Below, one piece after another: positions 5,421-6,765 of a stretch of 6,765 nucleotides of DNA. Within the stretch, counting starts at the first letter, position 1, and each line of letters begins with the position of its first letter. The stretch is from Bacillota bacterium (GTDB lineage Bacteria; Bacillota; Sulfobacillia; JAJZYS01; JAJYTV01), in assembly GCA_021806845.1 (NCBI GenBank), contig JAKAPV010000167.1:1-6765 (forward strand), written 5' to 3'. Made by a program: the position numbers and the translations under genes. The notes beneath the pieces are model-generated. The model saw only the letters and a program-made list of their open reading frames with translations, made no database searches and was not told the origin of the DNA.

Positions 5421-6364
5421 TCCTGCGCACGCTCCTCGCCGGTCGTGAGGTGTCGGGCGAGGAGATCGCGCGGGAGATCGGGGTCTCCCGCGCCATGGTG
5501 CACAAGGAAATGGCCGCGATGCGCGAAGAGGGGCTGCAGGTACGCGCGCGCCCGCGTCGCGGCTACCTTCTGGAGGCATTGCCGGACCGCCCGCTGCCTT
5601 GGGCGGTCCAGGCCTTCTACCGTCCGGGCGAGGAACGCCCGGTGCGCTTCCTGCCGGAAGTCTCCTCGACCATGGAGGAGGCGGCTGCCTGGGCCAGGGC
5701 GGACGCGCCGGAGGGCGCGGCGGTCGCGACCGATCACCAGGTGCAGGGGCGCGGCCGCCGGGGACGCGTGTGGGAGGACCCGCCGGGCGAGTCGCTGCTC
5801 GCGTCGATCGTCCTGCGGCCGCGCTGCACGCCGGCCCAGGCCGGCTGGTTGCCGCTGGCCGCGGCTGTCGGCGCGAGCCGCGCCGTCGAGCGCGTCTGCG
5901 GCATTCGGGCGGAGATCAAGTGGCCGAACGACCTGCTCCTCGGACAGCGCAAACTGGCGGGGATCCTCGTCGAGCTGACCCTCGACGAGATGGAGATCCG
6001 CCACGCGGTCGTCGGCTGCGGCTTGAACGTGCACCAGGAGAACTTCGCGCCGCAGCTGCGCGGCATGGCGGTATCCCTGCGCCAGGCGGCAGGCTACGCG
6101 GGCAGCCGGGCACCGCTGCTCGCCGCGCTCGTCGAGGAGATTTCGGCGGCGGCCGCGCAGATGGTCGACGATCCGGCGGCGCTGCGAGCCAGTTGGGAGA
6201 AGCGCAGCTGCACGCTCGGGCGGCAGGTTGTCGCCCACACGGCGCAGGGGCAAATCGAAGGCGACGCCGTCGCGGTGGACAACCTCGGACGGCTCATCCT
6301 GCATGGGGCAGGCGGCGCGGTCACGGCCGTGTCGGCTGGCGACGTCTCGATCCGCTGGCGTTAG
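5402..6364 (+). CDS. birA: Biotin-[acetyl-CoA-carboxylase] ligase with N-terminal HTH (possible biotin repressor)
   Basis: Activates biotin with ATP to biotinyl-AMP and transfers it to the lysine of biotin carboxyl carrier proteins. From GTG 5402 the protein has 320 residues. Residues 4-58 form a winged helix-turn-helix (VSGEEIAREIGVSRAMVHKEM) typical of bifunctional BirA. The catalytic domain has the biotinyl-AMP loop GRGRRGRVW (116-124), KWPNDLLLGQRKLAGILVEL (173-192; Lys184 matches E. coli Lys183) and the VVGCGLNVHQE strand (203-213). A C-terminal SH3-like domain (about 271-320) begins LGRQVVA and includes GDAVAVDNLGRLIL. The usual STN before the catalytic core reads STM (89-91), a variant I believe is common. 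The start was chosen for GGGGAGG at 5387-5393 and because the HTH begins right after it; ATG 5357 would add 15 residues without family character. It overlaps folK by 19 bases and closes the operon. No palindrome resembling the known biotin operator is seen here, so repressor targets lie elsewhere if they exist. Confidence 0.95.
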   Translation: MAYRHLILRTLLAGREVSGEEIAREIGVSRAMVHKEMAAMREEGLQVRARPRRGYLLEALPDRPLPWAVQAFYRPGEERPVRFLPEVSSTMEEAAAWARADAPEGAAVATDHQVQGRGRRGRVWEDPPGESLLASIVLRPRCTPAQAGWLPLAAAVGASRAVERVCGIRAEIKWPNDLLLGQRKLAGILVELTLDEMEIRHAVVGCGLNVHQENFAPQLRGMAVSLRQAAGYAGSRAPLLAALVEEISAAAAQMVDDPAALRASWEKRSCTLGRQVVAHTAQGQIEGDAVAVDNLGRLILHGAGGAVTAVSAGDVSIRWR

Positions 6365-6418
6365 GCGGAGGTCACAGCCAATTTCCTCCGAGCCGACCCC
6401 CGATGCAGGAGAGGCCGC

Positions 6419-6490
6419 ATGGCAACTCGTCGGGTCACTGCCTTCGGCGGGGCAGTGAAAGCGGCGGAGCTTGCCCGGTCAGCCCCTTGA
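6419..6490 (+). CDS. Possible 23-residue small protein or leader peptide
   Basis: This short ORF of ATG plus 22 codons and TGA has AGGAG at 6407-6411, 7 bases before the ATG, a near-ideal ribosome site. The product begins MATRRVTAFGGAV and is rich in Ala and Arg, with a potential short helix at its C-terminal half (KAAELARSA). It matches no family I recognise. The ORF contains the 8-bp hairpin at 6435-6458 and ends inside the TTGACA hexamer at 6487-6492. Codon third positions are less GC-biased than in the flanking genes, which counts against long-term coding selection. It lies 54 bases after birA and could be co-transcribed. It may be a leader peptide, a small protein, or chance. Confidence 0.25.
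   Translation: MATRRVTAFGGAVKAAELARSAP
6435..6458 (+). repeat. Perfect 8-bp inverted repeat (hairpin) with alternative pairing partner
   Basis: TCACTGCC (6435-6442) and GGCAGTGA (6451-6458) flank an 8-base loop TTCGGCGG. Part of the 3' arm, GGGCA at 6450-6454, could instead pair with TGCCC at 6472-6476, so two mutually exclusive hairpins are possible, as in attenuators. No downstream T-run was found. Confidence 0.45.
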
Positions 6491-6507
6491 CACTACATGC
6501 GTTGCGG

Positions 6508-6536
6508 GTGACCTGCGCCATCTCATGTGCTATCAT
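6508..6536 (+). promoter_or_regulatory. Sigma-A type extended -10 promoter for the gene at 6603
   Basis: The -10 TATCAT (6531-6536) is preceded by TGC, giving an extended -10 (TGnTATCAT). A 17-base spacer upstream lies GTGACC (6508-6513), a 4-of-6 match to TTGACA. Transcription would start near 6543, about 60 bases before the ATG at 6603. A perfect TTGACA at 6487-6492 also occurs but has no -10 box at 16-18 bases. Confidence 0.5.
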
Positions 6537-6546
6537 CTGAATTCCC

Positions 6547-6570
6547 GCTGCCGTCATCTCTGACGGCGGC
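6547..6570 (+). promoter_or_regulatory. 10-bp hairpin at the predicted 5' end of the next transcript
   Basis: GCTGCCGTCA (6547-6556) pairs with TGACGGCGGC (6561-6570) through 10 base pairs, one of them G-T, around the loop TCTC. It lies just after the predicted start site and 20 bases before the Shine-Dalgarno site. It could be an mRNA-stabilising 5' hairpin, an operator palindrome for a repressor, or a weak terminator; the following CGTTTCC is a poor T-run. Confidence 0.5.
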
Positions 6571-6602
6571 CGTTTCCACGTGCAACGACGGGAGGGTAGC
6601 CG

Positions 6603-6765
6603 ATGCCGGAGGAGTTGCGCGGACGGTTCATGACGCGCGCCGAGGAGCAGGGCGTGCTGGATGCGACCGTGGAAGGACTCCATTACCTCCTGCAGCTGAC
6701 GGAGCAGGAGCGCACCGAGCGCGAGGCTGAGTTCCGCCGTACCCAGGACGCCGTCGCATGGAACA
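6603..6765 (+). CDS. Hypothetical protein, N-terminal fragment
   Basis: This gene starts with ATG 6603 and stays open to the window edge, so only 54 residues are visible. GGAGG at 6591-6595 lies 7 bases before the ATG, and an extended -10 promoter and leader hairpin precede it, so it looks like a real gene with its own transcription start. The protein begins MPEELRGRF and continues as a charged, Glu/Arg-rich stretch (residues 12-50) likely to be helical or coiled coil, including LLQLTEQERTEREAEFRRTQ. No signal peptide, membrane segment or catalytic motif is visible and I recognise no family. Type III pantothenate kinase (coaX), a frequent neighbour of birA in Bacillota, is ruled out: its N-terminal nucleotide-binding motif is absent. 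Confidence 0.7.
   Translation, partial: MPEELRGRFMTRAEEQGVLDATVEGLHYLLQLTEQERTEREAEFRRTQDAVAWN

Larger units (their letters stand above)
6365..6602 (+). other. Structured intergenic region after birA
   Basis: This stretch of 238 bases separates birA from the next gene. It contains hairpin CGGAGG/CCTCCG (6366-6371 and 6385-6390, loop 13), which begins 2 bases after the birA stop. It also has a possible nested stem GACCC/GGGTC (6395-6399 and 6432-6436) enclosing ATGC/GCAT (6403-6406 and 6417-6420), and an 8-bp perfect hairpin TCACTGCC/GGCAGTGA (6435-6442 and 6451-6458). None is followed by a T-run. A small ORF, a promoter and a leader hairpin within it are listed separately. I could not match the region to a known riboswitch or small RNA. 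Confidence 0.5.

Noticed and set aside
6365..6540. Cobalamin, glycine, SAM or c-di-GMP riboswitch, or SRP RNA, on either strand
   Set aside because: Only short fragments resemble these families; their conserved boxes are not present in the right order.

Overview
The window is GC-rich, tightly packed bacterial chromosome with every recognisable gene on the + strand. It reads as core housekeeping DNA, not a mobile or defence island: I see no transposase, integrase, phage gene, tRNA, rRNA or CRISPR array. Strong GGAGG-type Shine-Dalgarno sites, TTG/GTG starts, a YmfH-like M16 peptidase, a complete formate-tetrahydrofolate ligase and the order folP-folB-folK-birA suggest a high-GC, probably anaerobic or thermophilic member of the Bacillota (Limnochordia, Thermaerobacter or Symbiobacterium-like). 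That placement is inference. Another GC-rich phylum such as Chloroflexota is not excluded.

Layout. Bases 1-371 are the 3' end of an M16-family peptidase gene. Bases 441-1595 encode a membrane-anchored or secreted HtrA/DegP-type serine protease with one PDZ domain. Bases 1596-1782 are a less GC-biased intergenic stretch with a strong hairpin, a direct repeat and a -10-like box. From 1783 to 6364 five genes run with no gaps: fhs, folP, folB, folK and birA. Every junction overlaps (1, 4, 8 and about 19 bases), so they very probably form one translationally coupled operon. Bases 6365-6602 are intergenic, with three hairpins, a possible 23-codon ORF and a good extended -10 promoter. A new gene of unknown function starts at 6603 and runs off the window.

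How the genes fit together. FolB (dihydroneopterin aldolase), FolK (HPPK) and FolP (dihydropteroate synthase) are consecutive steps of de novo folate synthesis. Fhs loads formate onto the tetrahydrofolate that this pathway ultimately supplies, so the operon joins cofactor synthesis to C1 activation. BirA attaches biotin to carboxylase subunits and, having an N-terminal helix-turn-helix, may also repress biotin genes. The M16 peptidase and HtrA are a separate proteolysis/protein-quality pair upstream.

The most unusual feature is FolP. It has a roughly 90-residue N-terminal extension, a roughly 15-residue insertion in active-site loop 2 that replaces the usual Pro-Gly after Ser-Thr-Arg, a short loop 3, and Ser in place of Asp in the C-terminal RVHD motif. 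I found no convincing new multi-gene system. The remaining items of interest are the structured intergenic regions and two tentative small ORFs.
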